The notes: generated by a model not told the origin, from the letters alone. Counted from the first letter of the stretch, positions 40,718-51,393 are shown. The stretch: DNA of 64,000 nt from Collimonas sp. OK242 (GCF_900107095.1 NZ_FNOR01000001.1:186001-250000), one strand, 5' to 3'. Program-made: numbers and translations.

Positions 40718-42859
40718 CTAACTTGAGGAATGCGCGGGTGACAACGCGCCCAGAGCGAGCATCAAATGCCGCTGCGCACCGTATGGCTTCTGTTTCCGAT
40801 GCGGCTTGTTTTTTTTCCAGTTGCCATCGGCTCCGAGAATCCAGGCATTGATATTGTCTTTTAAGTATGGTGTAAGACCCTCGTTGATGACTCTTCTCTT
40901 GAGCGATTTATCGAGTACCGGAAAAGCGACCTCGACGCGCCGGAACAGGTTGCGGTTCATCCAGTCGGCGCTGGCCAGGTAGACATCGTGCTGCAGATTG
41001 TTACGGAAGTAATAGATGCGGCTGTGTTCCAGGAAGCGGCCGATGATGGAGCGCACATGAATGTTCTCGGACAGGCCGGGAACGCCTGGCCTGAGCGCGC
41101 AGGCACCGCGCACGATCAATTCGATCTTGACGCCGTCGGCAGAAGCATCGTACAAGGCGCGGATGACGGATTCATCCAGCAAGGCATTCATCTTGGCGAC
41201 AATCCGCGCCGGCCGCCCTTTGCGCGCAATCTCGGCTTCATTATGGATGGCCCGGATGATTTCTTTTTGCAACAGGAACGGCGCCAGCCACAGGTAATCC
41301 ATTTTCTTGGGCTTGGTCAGGCTGGTCAGGTGCATGAAGACTTCGTTGACTTCGGCGGCCAGCTTCTGGTTTGAAGTAAGCAAGCCAAAGTCAGTGTAAA
41401 GCTTGGTGGTGGTCGGATGGTAGTTGCCGGTGCCGAGGTGGGCGTAATAGCGCAGCTCGCCGTTGCCGTTCTTGTCAGGCTCGCGCCGGATCACCAGCGA
41501 CAGCTTGGCATGGGTCTTCAGTCCGACTACGCCGTAGACGACTTGCGCGCCGGCGCGTTCCAGCTTGTCGGCCCAGTTGATATTGGCTTCTTCGTCAAAG
41601 CGTGCCATCAGTTCGACGATCACCATCACCTCTTTGCCGCGCTGAGCGGCAACAATCAGCGCCTCCATCAGGTCGGAGTTCATGCCGGTGCGATAAATGG
41701 TTTGCTTGATTGCCACCACATTGCTGTCGAATGCGGCACAGCGGACAAAATCTACCACCGGCTGGAACGATTGGAATGGATGATGCAACAGCACATCTTT
41801 CTGTTTCAACTGGTCGAAAATATCGTTGCCGTTCTCCAGTTGCAGCGGCAAACCTGGCACAAATGAAGGGAAGCGCAGGCTGGCGTCGCCGATCTGATCA
41901 ATCATCTCTGACAGGCGCACCATGTTGACCGGGCCATCGACCGCGTACAAGCGGTTGGCGGCGATGCCAAATTGATCAAGCAGAAATTGCGCCAGGTGCG
42001 CCGGACAGCTGCGCGCCACCTCCAGCCTTACCGCAACCCCGAACTGGCGGCTCTGCAGTTCGCTTTGCAGCGCCTGACGCAGATTCTTGACTTCTTCTTC
42101 GTCGACCCAGAGATCACTGTTACGCGTTACCCGGAATTGCGAATACGCCAATATCTGGCGGCCGGTAAAAAGATCGCCTATATGGGCATGGATGATGGAC
42201 GACAACAGGCAGAACGAGCTGCCGCTGGGCGATAGTGCATCGGGCAGCTTGATTACCCGCGGCAATACGCGTGGTGCTTTGATGATGGCAATCGAGGTGC
42301 TGCGCCCGAACGCATCTTTACCCGCCATTTCGACGACGAAATTGAGACTCTTGTTTAATACCTGGGGAAAGGGGTGGGCAGGATCCAGACCGATGGGAGT
42401 TAGCAGGGGACGGATTTCCTGCTCAAAGAAGGATTTTACCCACGCCCGCTGTTCTTCATTGCGGTCGCTGTGCCGCAGCAGGTGGATACCGCTGGCCGCC
42501 AGCTGCGGCAAAATCGTCTGGTTCAGGATGGCGTACTGGCGGTCGACGATCTGGTGACACTCTTGACTCGTGCGTTCAAGCGCTGCGGCCAGCGCCGGCG
42601 ATTCTGCATTTACCCCGTCGATCTGACTGCTTGCCAGCAAACTGGCGATGCGGACTTCAAAGAATTCGTCAAGATTGTTGCTTACGATACACAAATATCG
42701 CAATCGCTCCAGCAGCGGGATATGCCGGTCTTCAGCCTGGGCCATGACGCGCCGGTTGAAGGCCAGTTGTGATAATTCGCGATTCAGATAGCTTGGGTTG
42801 GTGCCTAATCTGGCGCTGGGGTGCTTGGTGTCATCGTCCGACGTGGTTTTTTTGTTCAT
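40718..42859 (-). CDS. ppk1: Polyphosphate kinase 1
   Basis: 713 residues. The autophosphorylated His is H450 in VGLKTHAKL. The N-terminal domain shows NRELSQLAFNRRVMAQA, and the catalytic core contains KQTIYRTG and ELMARFDEEANINWA. It makes polyphosphate from ATP. It is divergent from pstS, with a Pho box in the shared region, so phosphate-starvation control of both is likely. Confidence 0.96.
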   Translation of the reverse strand: MNKKTTSDDDTKHPSARLGTNPSYLNRELSQLAFNRRVMAQAEDRHIPLLERLRYLCIVSNNLDEFFEVRIASLLASSQIDGVNAESPALAAALERTSQECHQIVDRQYAILNQTILPQLAASGIHLLRHSDRNEEQRAWVKSFFEQEIRPLLTPIGLDPAHPFPQVLNKSLNFVVEMAGKDAFGRSTSIAIIKAPRVLPRVIKLPDALSPSGSSFCLLSSIIHAHIGDLFTGRQILAYSQFRVTRNSDLWVDEEEVKNLRQALQSELQSRQFGVAVRLEVARSCPAHLAQFLLDQFGIAANRLYAVDGPVNMVRLSEMIDQIGDASLRFPSFVPGLPLQLENGNDIFDQLKQKDVLLHHPFQSFQPVVDFVRCAAFDSNVVAIKQTIYRTGMNSDLMEALIVAAQRGKEVMVIVELMARFDEEANINWADKLERAGAQVVYGVVGLKTHAKLSLVIRREPDKNGNGELRYYAHLGTGNYHPTTTKLYTDFGLLTSNQKLAAEVNEVFMHLTSLTKPKKMDYLWLAPFLLQKEIIRAIHNEAEIARKGRPARIVAKMNALLDESVIRALYDASADGVKIELIVRGACALRPGVPGLSENIHVRSIIGRFLEHSRIYYFRNNLQHDVYLASADWMNRNLFRRVEVAFPVLDKSLKRRVINEGLTPYLKDNINAWILGADGNWKKNKPHRKQKPYGAQRHLMLALGALSPAHSSS

Positions 42860-43216
42860 GAAATCAGGCAGCTGGTCTGATAGTTACGGCGCAGTGTATG
42901 TAGCGAATATGACAGCTTGATGAAGAAAATGGAAGTGTTACGGGGTTTTAGGCACTCTGGCTTAGTACCGTCCGGCGGCCGGCTGCCGATAAATGCCGTA
43001 CGACAACAATGTTGATTGTTGGTAATTTATTATTTGTTTTTGATAATTTAATGTCATTTGCATTCATTTTTCTCTCGTCATAAAGCTGTCATAAATGTTG
43101 GTTAGAGTTCGCCCTGTCTCAGGGGCTGTTGTGTAGTTGCTTTCTGGCGATGAGATGAATTTCACAACAGTCTCGACTCGGGCACACCACATCTATCGTC
43201 AATAAGGGAGTAACAA
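42860..43216. other. Divergent ppk1/pstS control region
   Basis: 357 bp, strongly A/T-rich at 43017-43072. It holds the Pho box (43075-43092) and must contain both promoters. No gene was seen. Confidence 0.6.
43075..43108 (+). promoter_or_regulatory. Pho box and -10 of the pst operon
   Basis: The two 11-bp-spaced repeats GTCATAAAGC and TGTCATAAAT match the PhoB consensus (CTGTCATA-A-CTGTCA(T/C)) with about two mismatches over 18 bp (43075-43092). TTAGAG/TAGAGT lies about 10 bp beyond, the usual -10 position when a Pho box replaces -35. pstS starts 109 bp later. PhoB is encoded in the same locus at 48154. Confidence 0.85.
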
Positions 43217-44260
43217 ATGCGATTGAATCACTTCGTTAAAGCAGCCGTTCTTGCAATGGGTTCGACATTGGCGGTTTCTTCAGTCATGGCAGCCGAAATC
43301 ACCGGCGCCGGCGCTTCTTTTCCTTACCCGATCTATTCGAAATGGGCTGAAGCCTACAAAACTGCAACCGGCACCAGCTTGAACTATCAATCGATCGGTT
43401 CCGGCGGCGGCATCAAGCAAATCAAAGCGAAGACAGTCGATTTCGGCGCTTCCGACATGCCATTGAAGGTTGAAGACCTGAATGCCGACAATCTGGCGCA
43501 ATTCCCGGCAATCATGGGTGGCGTGGTGCCAGTCGTGAATCTGGACGGCGTTGCTCCAGGCCAGGTTAAATTGACCGGTCCGGTGCTGGCAGACATCTAT
43601 CTGGGCAAGATCACCAAGTGGAATGCAGCCGAAATCGTTGCCCTCAACCCGGGCGTGAAATTGCCGGCTGACGACATCACCGTGGTGTACCGTGCCGACG
43701 GTTCAGGCACTTCATTTGTCTTCACCAGCTACCTGTCGAAGACCAGCCCTGCGTTCAAGAGCGGCGTCGGTGCCGGTACTGCTGTCAAGTGGCCAGTCGG
43801 CGTCGGCGGCAAGGGTAACGAAGGCGTCGCCGCCAACGTGCAAAAGATCAAGGGTTCGATCGGCTATGTTGAATACGCTTACGCCAAGAAAAACAAGCTG
43901 CAGCATACCCAGCTGAAAAACCGTGACGGTGGTTTCGTGCAGCCGGACGACGAAACTTTCAAGGCGGCGGCAGCTGGTGCCGACTGGGCTAAAACCCCAG
44001 GTTTTGCTGTGGATTTCACTGATGCAGCCGGCAAGACCAGCTGGCCTATCACCAGCGCTTCTTTCATCCTGATTCACAAAAGCCAGGCTGATGCCGCCAA
44101 GGGCAAGGAAGTGTTGAAGTTTTTTGACTGGGCATACAAGAACGGTGGCGCCTCCGCTACTGAGCTCGATTATGTAGCGATTCCTGCTTCCGTGGTCAAG
44201 CTGGTGGAAGAGTCCTGGAAATCCCAGATCAAGGACAACGCCGGTAAAGCGGTCTGGTAA
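43217..44260 (+). CDS. pstS: Phosphate ABC transporter periplasmic binding protein
   Basis: A 347-residue protein with a signal peptide ending VMA|AEITGAG. The phosphate-binding motifs are GAGASFPYPIYSKW, SIGSGGGIKQIK, FGASDMPL and RADGSGTSFVFTSYLS. It captures inorganic phosphate in the periplasm. GGGAG lies 5 bp before the ATG. It is the first gene of the Pho regulon operon, and a stem-loop follows it. Confidence 0.97.
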   Translation: MRLNHFVKAAVLAMGSTLAVSSVMAAEITGAGASFPYPIYSKWAEAYKTATGTSLNYQSIGSGGGIKQIKAKTVDFGASDMPLKVEDLNADNLAQFPAIMGGVVPVVNLDGVAPGQVKLTGPVLADIYLGKITKWNAAEIVALNPGVKLPADDITVVYRADGSGTSFVFTSYLSKTSPAFKSGVGAGTAVKWPVGVGGKGNEGVAANVQKIKGSIGYVEYAYAKKNKLQHTQLKNRDGGFVQPDDETFKAAAAGADWAKTPGFAVDFTDAAGKTSWPITSASFILIHKSQADAAKGKEVLKFFDWAYKNGGASATELDYVAIPASVVKLVEESWKSQIKDNAGKAVW

Positions 44261-44284
44261 TCAATAGTTAGATAGTTGTACGCT

Positions 44285-44315
44285 GAGACGGAGTTGGGCT
44301 GGCTCAACCCGTCTC
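44285..44315 (+). other. Stem-loop between pstS and pstC
   Basis: GAGACGG pairs with CCGTCTC (44285-44291 with 44109+200 offset, i.e. 44309-44315), with an inner GTTG/CAAC stem. There is no T run, so it is not a strong terminator. It is more likely an mRNA-stabilising or partial attenuation element that keeps pstS expression above that of pstCAB. The pstS-pstC gap is 261 bp. Confidence 0.65.
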
Positions 44316-44521
44316 GCGAATGTTGGTTGTCGTAGATACGTAGATATACAGAGCGGACAATTGATCGGGAAGTGTCGAACAGTTGTCCGTATCGCTGAAT
44401 ATTCTTGATACATCTGATCTTCACGCGCAACATCTCCGGCACGTCGAGCGCGAGTCAAATGTGATTCGCTGCGCTGGAGTTCTCGCTGCCGCATGTTATT
44501 CTTCATCGGATATCGCTACTC

Positions 44522-45550
44522 ATGAGTGCAAATATTCCTGTCATGGCACAATCGATCTCACCCCAGTCAATCAGCGCTGAAGAGGCGGGTTTATCGCATC
44601 AGAGCTTGCTAGCCACGATGCGTAAGCAACGCATCCAGGATTTCCTGTTCCACAAGGTCACGCTGATATTCTCGCTGCTCGTGCTGGCGGTCTTGCTCGG
44701 CATCATCGTCTGCCTGGCGATCGGCGCCTGGCCGGTATTCCGCGAGTTCGGGCCATCCTTCATTACCACCATCGAGTGGGACCCCGTCAACGACCATTAT
44801 GGCGCGATGATCGCCATCGTCGGCACTCTGGTGACCTCGTTCATTGCCCTGGCGATCGCGTTTCCGGTGAGTTTCGGGATTGCCCTGTTCCTGACGGAAA
44901 TCTGCCCGGCAAAATTGCGTCGCCCATTGGGTACCGCCGTGGAACTTCTGGCGGGCGTGCCGAGCATCATCTACGGCATGTGGGGTTTGTTTGTATTCGC
45001 ACCTTTATTTGCCAAGTACGGCCAGCCTTTCCTGTCGAATACGCTCGGCCAGCTGCCGCTGATCGGCACCTTGTTCAGCGGTCCTAAAATGGGCATAGGC
45101 TTGCTGACTGCCGGCCTGATTCTGGCCGTAATGATCATTCCATTTATCTCATCCGTCATGCGCGACGTGTTTGAAGTCGTTCCTGCGGTGCTGAAAGAAT
45201 CAGCTTACGGCTTGGGCTGCACGCGCTGGGAAGTGGTGCGTAAAGTGGTGCTGCCGTATGCTAAAACCGGCGTCGTCGGCGGCGTCATGCTGGGCCTGGG
45301 GCGTGCTTTAGGCGAAACCATGGCGGTCACTTTCGTGATCGGCAATGCGCAGCGGCTATCCTGGTCGCTGTTCGCCTCGGGCAACAGCATCGCTTCGACG
45401 CTGGCCAATGAAATCGCCGAAGCCTCCACCACGCTGCACGTATCGGCCTTGTTTGCGCTTGGCCTGATCCTGTTCGTGATTACCTTCATCGTGTTGTCGA
45501 TCGCTAAAATCATGTTGATGGGCATGTCCCGTAAAGAAGGTGCCAAATGA
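44522..45550 (+). CDS. pstC: Phosphate ABC transporter permease PstC
   Basis: A 342-residue inner membrane permease with about six helices. It shows [34 protein letters not shown] and the EAA loop ([22 protein letters not shown]). A hydrophilic N-terminus of about 45 residues precedes the first helix, and an internal ATG at 44543 is an alternative start. The stop overlaps the pstA start by 4 bp. Confidence 0.95.
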   Translation: MSANIPVMAQSISPQSISAEEAGLSHQSLLATMRKQRIQDFLFHKVTLIFSLLVLAVLLGIIVCLAIGAWPVFREFGPSFITTIEWDPVNDHYGAMIAIVGTLVTSFIALAIAFPVSFGIALFLTEICPAKLRRPLGTAVELLAGVPSIIYGMWGLFVFAPLFAKYGQPFLSNTLGQLPLIGTLFSGPKMGIGLLTAGLILAVMIIPFISSVMRDVFEVVPAVLKESAYGLGCTRWEVVRKVVLPYAKTGVVGGVMLGLGRALGETMAVTFVIGNAQRLSWSLFASGNSIASTLANEIAEASTTLHVSALFALGLILFVITFIVLSIAKIMLMGMSRKEGAK

Positions 45551-46440
45551 AGAATTCTGCTGATATCCAGCCGGGCTTAGTGGTTAATCCGCGGGCCAAC
45601 CCGGTTTATCGCAAACGCCTGCTGATGCATCGTTTCGGCATGATCTTGTCTTTCCTGGCGATGGCCATGGGCATCGCGGTGCTGGCCTGGATTCTGGCGA
45701 CTTTGGTCATCAAAGGTTTTGGCGCGCTCAACCTTGGCATCCTGACGCAAAATACGCCCGCTCCCGGCTCAGGCGCCGGTGGCTTGCTGAATCCGATTAT
45801 CGGCAGCCTGATGATGGTTGGCATGGCGACGGTAGTCAGTACCCCGATCGGCATCCTGGCCGGCATCTACCTGGCTGAGTATGGCGAGGAAAGCAAGCTG
45901 GCGCAGGTGACGCGCTTTGTTACCGACATCATGTTGTCGGCGCCATCGATCGTGATCGGCTTGTTTGTCTACGCCATCTATGTCGCCAAGGTCGGTCATT
46001 TCTCAGGCTGGGCCGGTACTTTTGCACTGTCCCTGATTGCCGTGCCGGTGATCGTGCGGACTACCGATAATATGCTGAAACTGGTGCCTGGCAGCCTGCG
46101 TGAAGCAGCATTTTCCCTGGGGGCGCCGCGCTGGAAAGTGGCGTTGCTGGTGCGTCTGCGTGCGGTCAAGGCTGGCGTAGTCACGGGTGTGTTGCTGGCG
46201 GTGGCGCGGATTGCAGGAGAAACGGCGCCGCTGTTGTTTACCGCATTGAATAACCAGTTCTTCAGCACCAACATGAACAAACCGATAGCGAATCTGCCGG
46301 TAGTCATCAGCCAGTTTGCGATGAGCCCGTTTGACAACTGGGTGCCGCTGGCTTGGGGCGGGGCCTTGTTGATCACCTTCAGCGTGCTGGCCTTGAACAT
46401 CGTATCGCGTTCATTGTTCAGCCAGAAGATTCCGGGCTGA
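45547..46440 (+). CDS. pstA: Phosphate ABC transporter permease PstA
   Basis: A 297-residue permease and PstC partner. It shows [31 protein letters not shown], and the EAA loop [16 protein letters not shown]. The start overlaps pstC (ATGA), so the two are translated together and make the membrane channel 1:1. Confidence 0.95.
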   Translation: MKNSADIQPGLVVNPRANPVYRKRLLMHRFGMILSFLAMAMGIAVLAWILATLVIKGFGALNLGILTQNTPAPGSGAGGLLNPIIGSLMMVGMATVVSTPIGILAGIYLAEYGEESKLAQVTRFVTDIMLSAPSIVIGLFVYAIYVAKVGHFSGWAGTFALSLIAVPVIVRTTDNMLKLVPGSLREAAFSLGAPRWKVALLVRLRAVKAGVVTGVLLAVARIAGETAPLLFTALNNQFFSTNMNKPIANLPVVISQFAMSPFDNWVPLAWGGALLITFSVLALNIVSRSLFSQKIPG

Positions 46441-46518
46441 CGCACTTGCCTGTAATCATTTAGATATTTAGATTGCCGTCCTTAATGATCACTTGCTGGT
46501 CACTCACTGGTCAATAAC

Positions 46519-47337
46519 ATGCAAACTTCTACCAAATTGAATCATCTCGATATGCAATCGATGCAGCCGATGCATGCGACTAAGCCGCCAACCATAGAAA
46601 TCTCGCAGCTGGATTTTTTCTACGGCAATTTCCATGGCTTGAAGAATATCAACCTGCATATCAATGAAAAGAAAGTGACCGCGTTTATCGGGCCGTCCGG
46701 TTGCGGAAAATCAACCTTGCTGCGCACCTTGAACCGGATGTACGACCTGTACCCGGGCCAGCGCGCGGAAGGCAAGATCATGTACGCGGGCCGCAACATC
46801 CTGGAAGCAGGGCAGGATCTGAACATGCTGCGCGCCAAGGTTGGCATGGTGTTCCAGAAGCCGACGCCGTTTCCGATGTCAATTTACGACAACATCGCTT
46901 TCGGGATTCGCCTGTACGAAAACCTGCCTAAGGGCGAAATGGACGAGCGCGTCGAATGGGCGCTGTCGAAGGCTGCCTTGTGGGGTGAAGTCAAAGACAA
47001 ATTGAACAAGAGCGGCCTGAGCTTGTCCGGCGGACAGCAACAACGCTTGTGCATCGCGCGCAGCGTTGCGGTGCGCCCCGATGTCTTGCTGCTGGACGAA
47101 CCTACCTCGGCACTGGATCCGATTTCGACCGCCAAGGTGGAAGAGCTGATCAGCGAACTGAAGCAGGACTACACCATCGTCATCGTTACGCACAACATGC
47201 AGCAGGCTGCGCGCTGCTCCGATTACACCGCCTACATGTATCTGGGCGAACTGGTGGAATTCGGCGAGACCGATCAGATTTTCATGAATCCGGCGCGCAA
47301 GGAAACCCAGGATTACATTACCGGCCGCTTTGGTTAA
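46519..47337 (+). CDS. pstB: Phosphate ABC transporter ATPase PstB
   Basis: 272 residues. The start of the protein is [20 protein letters not shown]. Walker A is [17 protein letters not shown], the signature is [16 protein letters not shown], and Walker B is [13 protein letters not shown]. It hydrolyses ATP for phosphate import, and with PhoU it relays Pi status to PhoR. Confidence 0.97.
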   Translation: MQTSTKLNHLDMQSMQPMHATKPPTIEISQLDFFYGNFHGLKNINLHINEKKVTAFIGPSGCGKSTLLRTLNRMYDLYPGQRAEGKIMYAGRNILEAGQDLNMLRAKVGMVFQKPTPFPMSIYDNIAFGIRLYENLPKGEMDERVEWALSKAALWGEVKDKLNKSGLSLSGGQQQRLCIARSVAVRPDVLLLDEPTSALDPISTAKVEELISELKQDYTIVIVTHNMQQAARCSDYTAYMYLGELVEFGETDQIFMNPARKETQDYITGRFG

Positions 47338-47417
47338 GGGCAAATTTCTCGACGAAATTGCTGAAACGCATAAGCTGAAATACCTATACTGAATTGCAGA
47401 GAACGGAAAGAAATCAG

Positions 47418-48122
47418 ATGACCGGCGAACATTCTTCTAAGCAGTACGACACGGATTTGGAAACCATACGTTCCAAAGTGTTGCTCATGGGTGGACTGGT
47501 TGAACGCCAGTTTCAGGAAGCGCTTAACGTTTTCCGCACCGGCAACCTGGATGCTGCGGAAAGAGTCATCAAGGATGACGATCAGGTCAATCGCCTGGAA
47601 GTCGAGCTGGATGATGCCTGCAGCCATCTGATCGTGCGCCGCCAGCCGACTGCCAACGATTTGCGGACCGTGATGGCGACCATCAAGGTGATTACCGATC
47701 TCGAGCGCATCGGCGATGAAGCGGCCAAGATCGCGCGCACGGCAATTCACTTGCACAAGCGCGGCGCCGGCACCATCGATCATACGGAAACCGTGCGCGT
47801 CATCGGCAGCGGCGCAGCTGACATGCTGCACGACGCGCTGGATGCGCTGGCGCGCCTGGATGAGAAACAGGCCACCAGGCTGATTGCGCAAGATGTGGTG
47901 ATCGACCGCGATTTCCGTTCCATCATGCGCAACCTGATCACCTTCATGATGGAAGATCCGCGCACGATATCGGCCTCGATGGATACCTTATGGGTGGCCA
48001 AGGCGATCGAGCGCATCGGCGACCATGCCAAGAACATCGCCGAGTACGTGATTTACATTGTCGAGGGCAAGGATATCCGTCATACCGATTACGCTGCCAG
48101 TCAACTCGGTGATGATGCGTAA
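47418..48122 (+). CDS. phoU: Phosphate signalling protein PhoU
   Basis: A 234-residue, all-helical two-repeat PhoU protein. Both repeats carry the metal-binding-type segments DLERIGDEAAKIARTA and AIERIGDHAKNIAEYVIY. It links PstB to the PhoR sensor and represses the Pho regulon when phosphate is sufficient. The start at 47418 has GGAAAG 7 bp upstream, so it is preferred to 47394. Confidence 0.96.
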   Translation: MTGEHSSKQYDTDLETIRSKVLLMGGLVERQFQEALNVFRTGNLDAAERVIKDDDQVNRLEVELDDACSHLIVRRQPTANDLRTVMATIKVITDLERIGDEAAKIARTAIHLHKRGAGTIDHTETVRVIGSGAADMLHDALDALARLDEKQATRLIAQDVVIDRDFRSIMRNLITFMMEDPRTISASMDTLWVAKAIERIGDHAKNIAEYVIYIVEGKDIRHTDYAASQLGDDA

Positions 48123-48153
48123 TCGAAACGTAACATTAACCGCGTCTTAAAAA

Positions 48154-48843
48154 ATGGCCGCCGATAAAACATCCATCCTGATTATCGAAGATGAGCCGGC
48201 GATTGCCGAATTGATTGGCTTCACGATTAAGGAAGCCGGCTGGAACCCGTCCATCGTGCATACCGCGGCCGACGGTTGGGAATTCGTCCAGCGCCGCACA
48301 CCGCATCTGGTGCTGCTGGACTGGATGCTGCCGGACCAGAGCGGCCTGCGCTTGTTGTCGCAAATGCGTGCCGATCGCCAGCTGCAGTCGATGCTGATCA
48401 TGATGCTGACCGCGAAAAGCATGGAAGAAGACAAGATCTCGGGTCTCGACAATGGCGCCGACGATTACATGACCAAGCCGTTTTCGCCGCGTGAACTGAC
48501 CTCGCGCGTCAAGGCTTTATTGCGGCGCAAAGGCGCGGATGAGGTCCCCGGCATGATGTCGGCCGGCTCGGTGTCGCTCGATCCCGCCAGCTGCTCGGTA
48601 TGCCTGGAAAACCAGAAAATCGATATTGGCCACGCCGAATATCGTTTGCTGAAATTCTTCATGGCCAACCCGGACCGGGTCTTTTCGCGCAGCCAGTTGC
48701 TGGACAAGGTGTGGGGCGACCATGTGGTCATCGAAGAGCGCACCGTGGATGTCCATGTGCTGCGCTTGCGCAAGGCGTTACGTGAATCGGAACACCTGAT
48801 TCGTACTGTGCGTAGCGTCGGCTACATGCTTTCAGCAAAATAG
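48154..48843 (+). CDS. phoB: Phosphate regulon response regulator PhoB
   Basis: A 229-residue OmpR-type regulator. The receiver domain (1-120) has LIIEDEPAIAE, the phosphoacceptor Asp in LVLLDWMLPDQSG and the Lys in DYMTKPFSP. The C-terminal winged helix ends ERTVDVHVLRLRKALRE and HLIRTVRSVGYM. It binds Pho boxes such as 43075. The start is 31 bp after the phoU stop. Confidence 0.97.
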   Translation: MAADKTSILIIEDEPAIAELIGFTIKEAGWNPSIVHTAADGWEFVQRRTPHLVLLDWMLPDQSGLRLLSQMRADRQLQSMLIMMLTAKSMEEDKISGLDNGADDYMTKPFSPRELTSRVKALLRRKGADEVPGMMSAGSVSLDPASCSVCLENQKIDIGHAEYRLLKFFMANPDRVFSRSQLLDKVWGDHVVIEERTVDVHVLRLRKALRESEHLIRTVRSVGYMLSAK

Positions 48844-48919
48844 TAAAATAATTTCAGGCGCGAACCGCCAGCCGGGGCTCGCAGCGGTGAACCTTGCCTC
48901 CTTCGCAAAATAGTGATTT

Positions 48920-50224
48920 ATGAATCCACAGATGTTGTTCTGGATCCCGGCATTGCTGCGGATCTTGCTGATCTTTGTCATCTCCGGCATAGTCTGGGGG
49001 CTGTTTGGCGCGGTGCCTGGCCTGGCGCTGGGCCTGGTCTTGATGTCGATTGCCGTGGTGGTGCAACTGCACTACCTGTTCCGGCTGAGCGGCTGGCTGG
49101 ACAATCCGCGCAGTGAAAAACTGCCCGACGGCTGGGGTGCGTGGACCGATATTTTTTCGCGCCTGTACCGCTTGCGGCGCGACGATGAAAAGCATCAGAC
49201 CGAACTGAGCGAATGGCTGGCGCGCTTTCGCCAAGCCATGCATTTATTGCCGGACGGGGTCGTCATCATGGACGACGTCTTGTTCCTGGAGTGGTGCAAC
49301 CCGGCCGCCGAGCGGCATCTGGGCCTGCAGCACGGGCGCGACAAGGGAATGCGGGTCACCAATCTGATTCGCACCCCGGATTTCATCGATTACATCATCC
49401 TCGGCCGCTACGATCAGCCGCTGACCTTGAGCTTGCGCGAACGTAAGCTTATCGTGCAAATCATCCCGTTTGAAAATCGCCGCCAGATCCTGGTGACCCA
49501 CGACGCCACCGAATCCGAAAGAATCGACATGATGCGGCGTGATTTCATCGCCAATGCCTCGCACGAACTCCGCACGCCATTGACGGTGATCAACGGCTTT
49601 CTGGAGATCGCGCAGGCACAACCGGATCTTGACCGGCAGACCCGTGCCGCCCATCTGCAGTTGATGACGGAGCAGGGCCACCGCATGCAAAACCTGATCG
49701 GCGACATGCTTACCTTGACGCGCCTGGAGTCGATCGATTACCCATTGCGTCCCGAGCCGGTGGATATGCGAGCCATGCTGCACAGCTTGTTGCTGGAAGC
49801 TGAAGTGCTGTCCGCGGGAAAGCATACGTTTTCCCTGGCGGTCGACGGACCCGACGTCACCGGCAGCAAGGACGAGCTGCGCAGCGCATTCAGCAATCTG
49901 ATTTCCAATGCGGTCCGTTACACGCCGGCTGGCGGAAAAATCCAGATTATTTGGCAAAATGGCAAATTGGGGCCGCAACTGGTGGTCAAGGATTCCGGCA
50001 TCGGTATCAGCGGCGAACATATTTCGCGGCTGACCGAACGGTTTTACCGGGTCGATAAGAGCCGCTCACGAGAAACCCAGGGTACCGGTCTCGGCCTGGC
50101 CATCGTCAAACATGTATTGTTGCGCCACCATGGTACCTTGGGGGTTGAATCGCGGCCGGGCGAAGGTAGCGTATTTACCGTCAACTTGCCTGCAACTTCA
50201 ATCGTTGCTGCAGCGAAAGCCTGA
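48920..50224 (+). CDS. phoR: Phosphate regulon sensor histidine kinase PhoR
   Basis: A 434-residue membrane kinase. Two N-terminal helices (DUF3329 region), a PAS-like domain (LPDGVVIMDDVLFLEWCNPAA), a HisKA with the phosphorylated His in ANASHELRTPLTV and a HATPase (SNLISNAVRYTP, GTGLGLAIVKHV) appear in that order. It phosphorylates PhoB under phosphate limitation. It follows phoB by 76 bp and completes the pst-phoU-phoBR operon. Confidence 0.96.
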   Translation: MNPQMLFWIPALLRILLIFVISGIVWGLFGAVPGLALGLVLMSIAVVVQLHYLFRLSGWLDNPRSEKLPDGWGAWTDIFSRLYRLRRDDEKHQTELSEWLARFRQAMHLLPDGVVIMDDVLFLEWCNPAAERHLGLQHGRDKGMRVTNLIRTPDFIDYIILGRYDQPLTLSLRERKLIVQIIPFENRRQILVTHDATESERIDMMRRDFIANASHELRTPLTVINGFLEIAQAQPDLDRQTRAAHLQLMTEQGHRMQNLIGDMLTLTRLESIDYPLRPEPVDMRAMLHSLLLEAEVLSAGKHTFSLAVDGPDVTGSKDELRSAFSNLISNAVRYTPAGGKIQIIWQNGKLGPQLVVKDSGIGISGEHISRLTERFYRVDKSRSRETQGTGLGLAIVKHVLLRHHGTLGVESRPGEGSVFTVNLPATSIVAAAKA

Positions 50225-50368
50225 AACGGCTGAGCGTTGCCTGAGTATTCTGAAAGCGGCTGAAGTCTTCAACATCAGCTACAATTCTGCGGCGACGCCT
50301 TGTCGCCGGCCGCGCTCGTTGTCGATGATTGACAGCGCTCGCGTTTCCCATCCAAGCCCCCCATTGTC

Positions 50369-51298
50369 ATGTCCTTTCCGCGCTTACTGCCTACTCTTAC
50401 AATCAGTCTCGTTTTATGCGCTTTGCTGGCCGCCTGCGGCAGCAATCCGATTGCGCCGCAGATACCGCCAGTGGCAGTGGTTCCGGTCGCGCAGCCAAAA
50501 GTCGCCAGACCGATCAAGATCGGCCTCGCATTGGGTGGCGGCGCTGCTCGCGGTTTTGCCCATATCGGCGTGATCAAGGCGCTGGAATCGCAAGGGATAA
50601 TGCCGGATATCGTGGTCGGCACCAGCGCCGGTAGTGTGGTCGGTGCAATGTATGCTGCCGGCAATAACGGCTTTGCGCTGCAAAAGATCGCGCTACAAAT
50701 GGACGAGGCCGCTATTTCGGATTGGTCCGTACCGTTTTTTGCCAAGGTCAGCGGCGTGTTGAAGGGTGAGGCGATCCAGAACTACGTCAACAAGACCGTC
50801 CACAATGTGCAGATTGAGAAACTGAAAATCCCGTTTGGCGCGGTTGCCACTGATTTGCATAGCGGTGTCCCCATCCTGTTTCGCCGCGGTAACACTGGTG
50901 TGGCGGTGCGGGCGTCTTCGGCGGTGCCGGGTGTTTTCCAGTCGGTGAATGTCGGCGGCCGTCTGTATGTTGACGGCGGCCTGGTGTCGCCGGTGCCGGT
51001 GCGTTTCGCGCATGAAATGGGGGCGGATTTTGTGATTGCCGTGAATATTTCCGCCTCGCCGGAGGCCCAGGCCGCCTCAAGCTCGGTCGACGTATTGCTG
51101 CAAACCTTTGCCATCATGGGGCAAACTATCAACAGTTATGAGTTGAAAGACGCTGATATTGTCATCCGTCCGGAGCTGGGGGCGATGAAGGGTAACGATT
51201 TTGCCGCGCGTAATACCGCGATACTGGCCGGTGAACAGGCGGCAATGGCGCAGATGGCGCTCATCAAGAAGAAATTGAAGGAAAAGCGCGAAGAGTAA
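50369..51298 (+). CDS. Patatin-like phospholipase lipoprotein (RssA-like)
   Basis: 309 residues. The signal peptide ends in a lipobox LLAACGS, so it is a lipoprotein. The patatin fold shows the oxyanion loop GLALGGGAARGFAHIG, the nucleophile motif GTSAGSVVGAMYA and the catalytic Asp in DGGLVSPVPV. It would cleave phospholipid or other acyl esters in the periplasm. It stands alone between phoR and an NlpC/P60 gene. Confidence 0.9.
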   Translation: MSFPRLLPTLTISLVLCALLAACGSNPIAPQIPPVAVVPVAQPKVARPIKIGLALGGGAARGFAHIGVIKALESQGIMPDIVVGTSAGSVVGAMYAAGNNGFALQKIALQMDEAAISDWSVPFFAKVSGVLKGEAIQNYVNKTVHNVQIEKLKIPFGAVATDLHSGVPILFRRGNTGVAVRASSAVPGVFQSVNVGGRLYVDGGLVSPVPVRFAHEMGADFVIAVNISASPEAQAASSSVDVLLQTFAIMGQTINSYELKDADIVIRPELGAMKGNDFAARNTAILAGEQAAMAQMALIKKKLKEKREE

Positions 51299-51393
51299 GT
51301 GCGGTAGGCGTTCCGTACCGGAATCACCTGCGATCTTCTATCTACAAGGAAGAAACTGGCGGCCTGCGAACTGGCAGGGGATAACAGCGCCGA

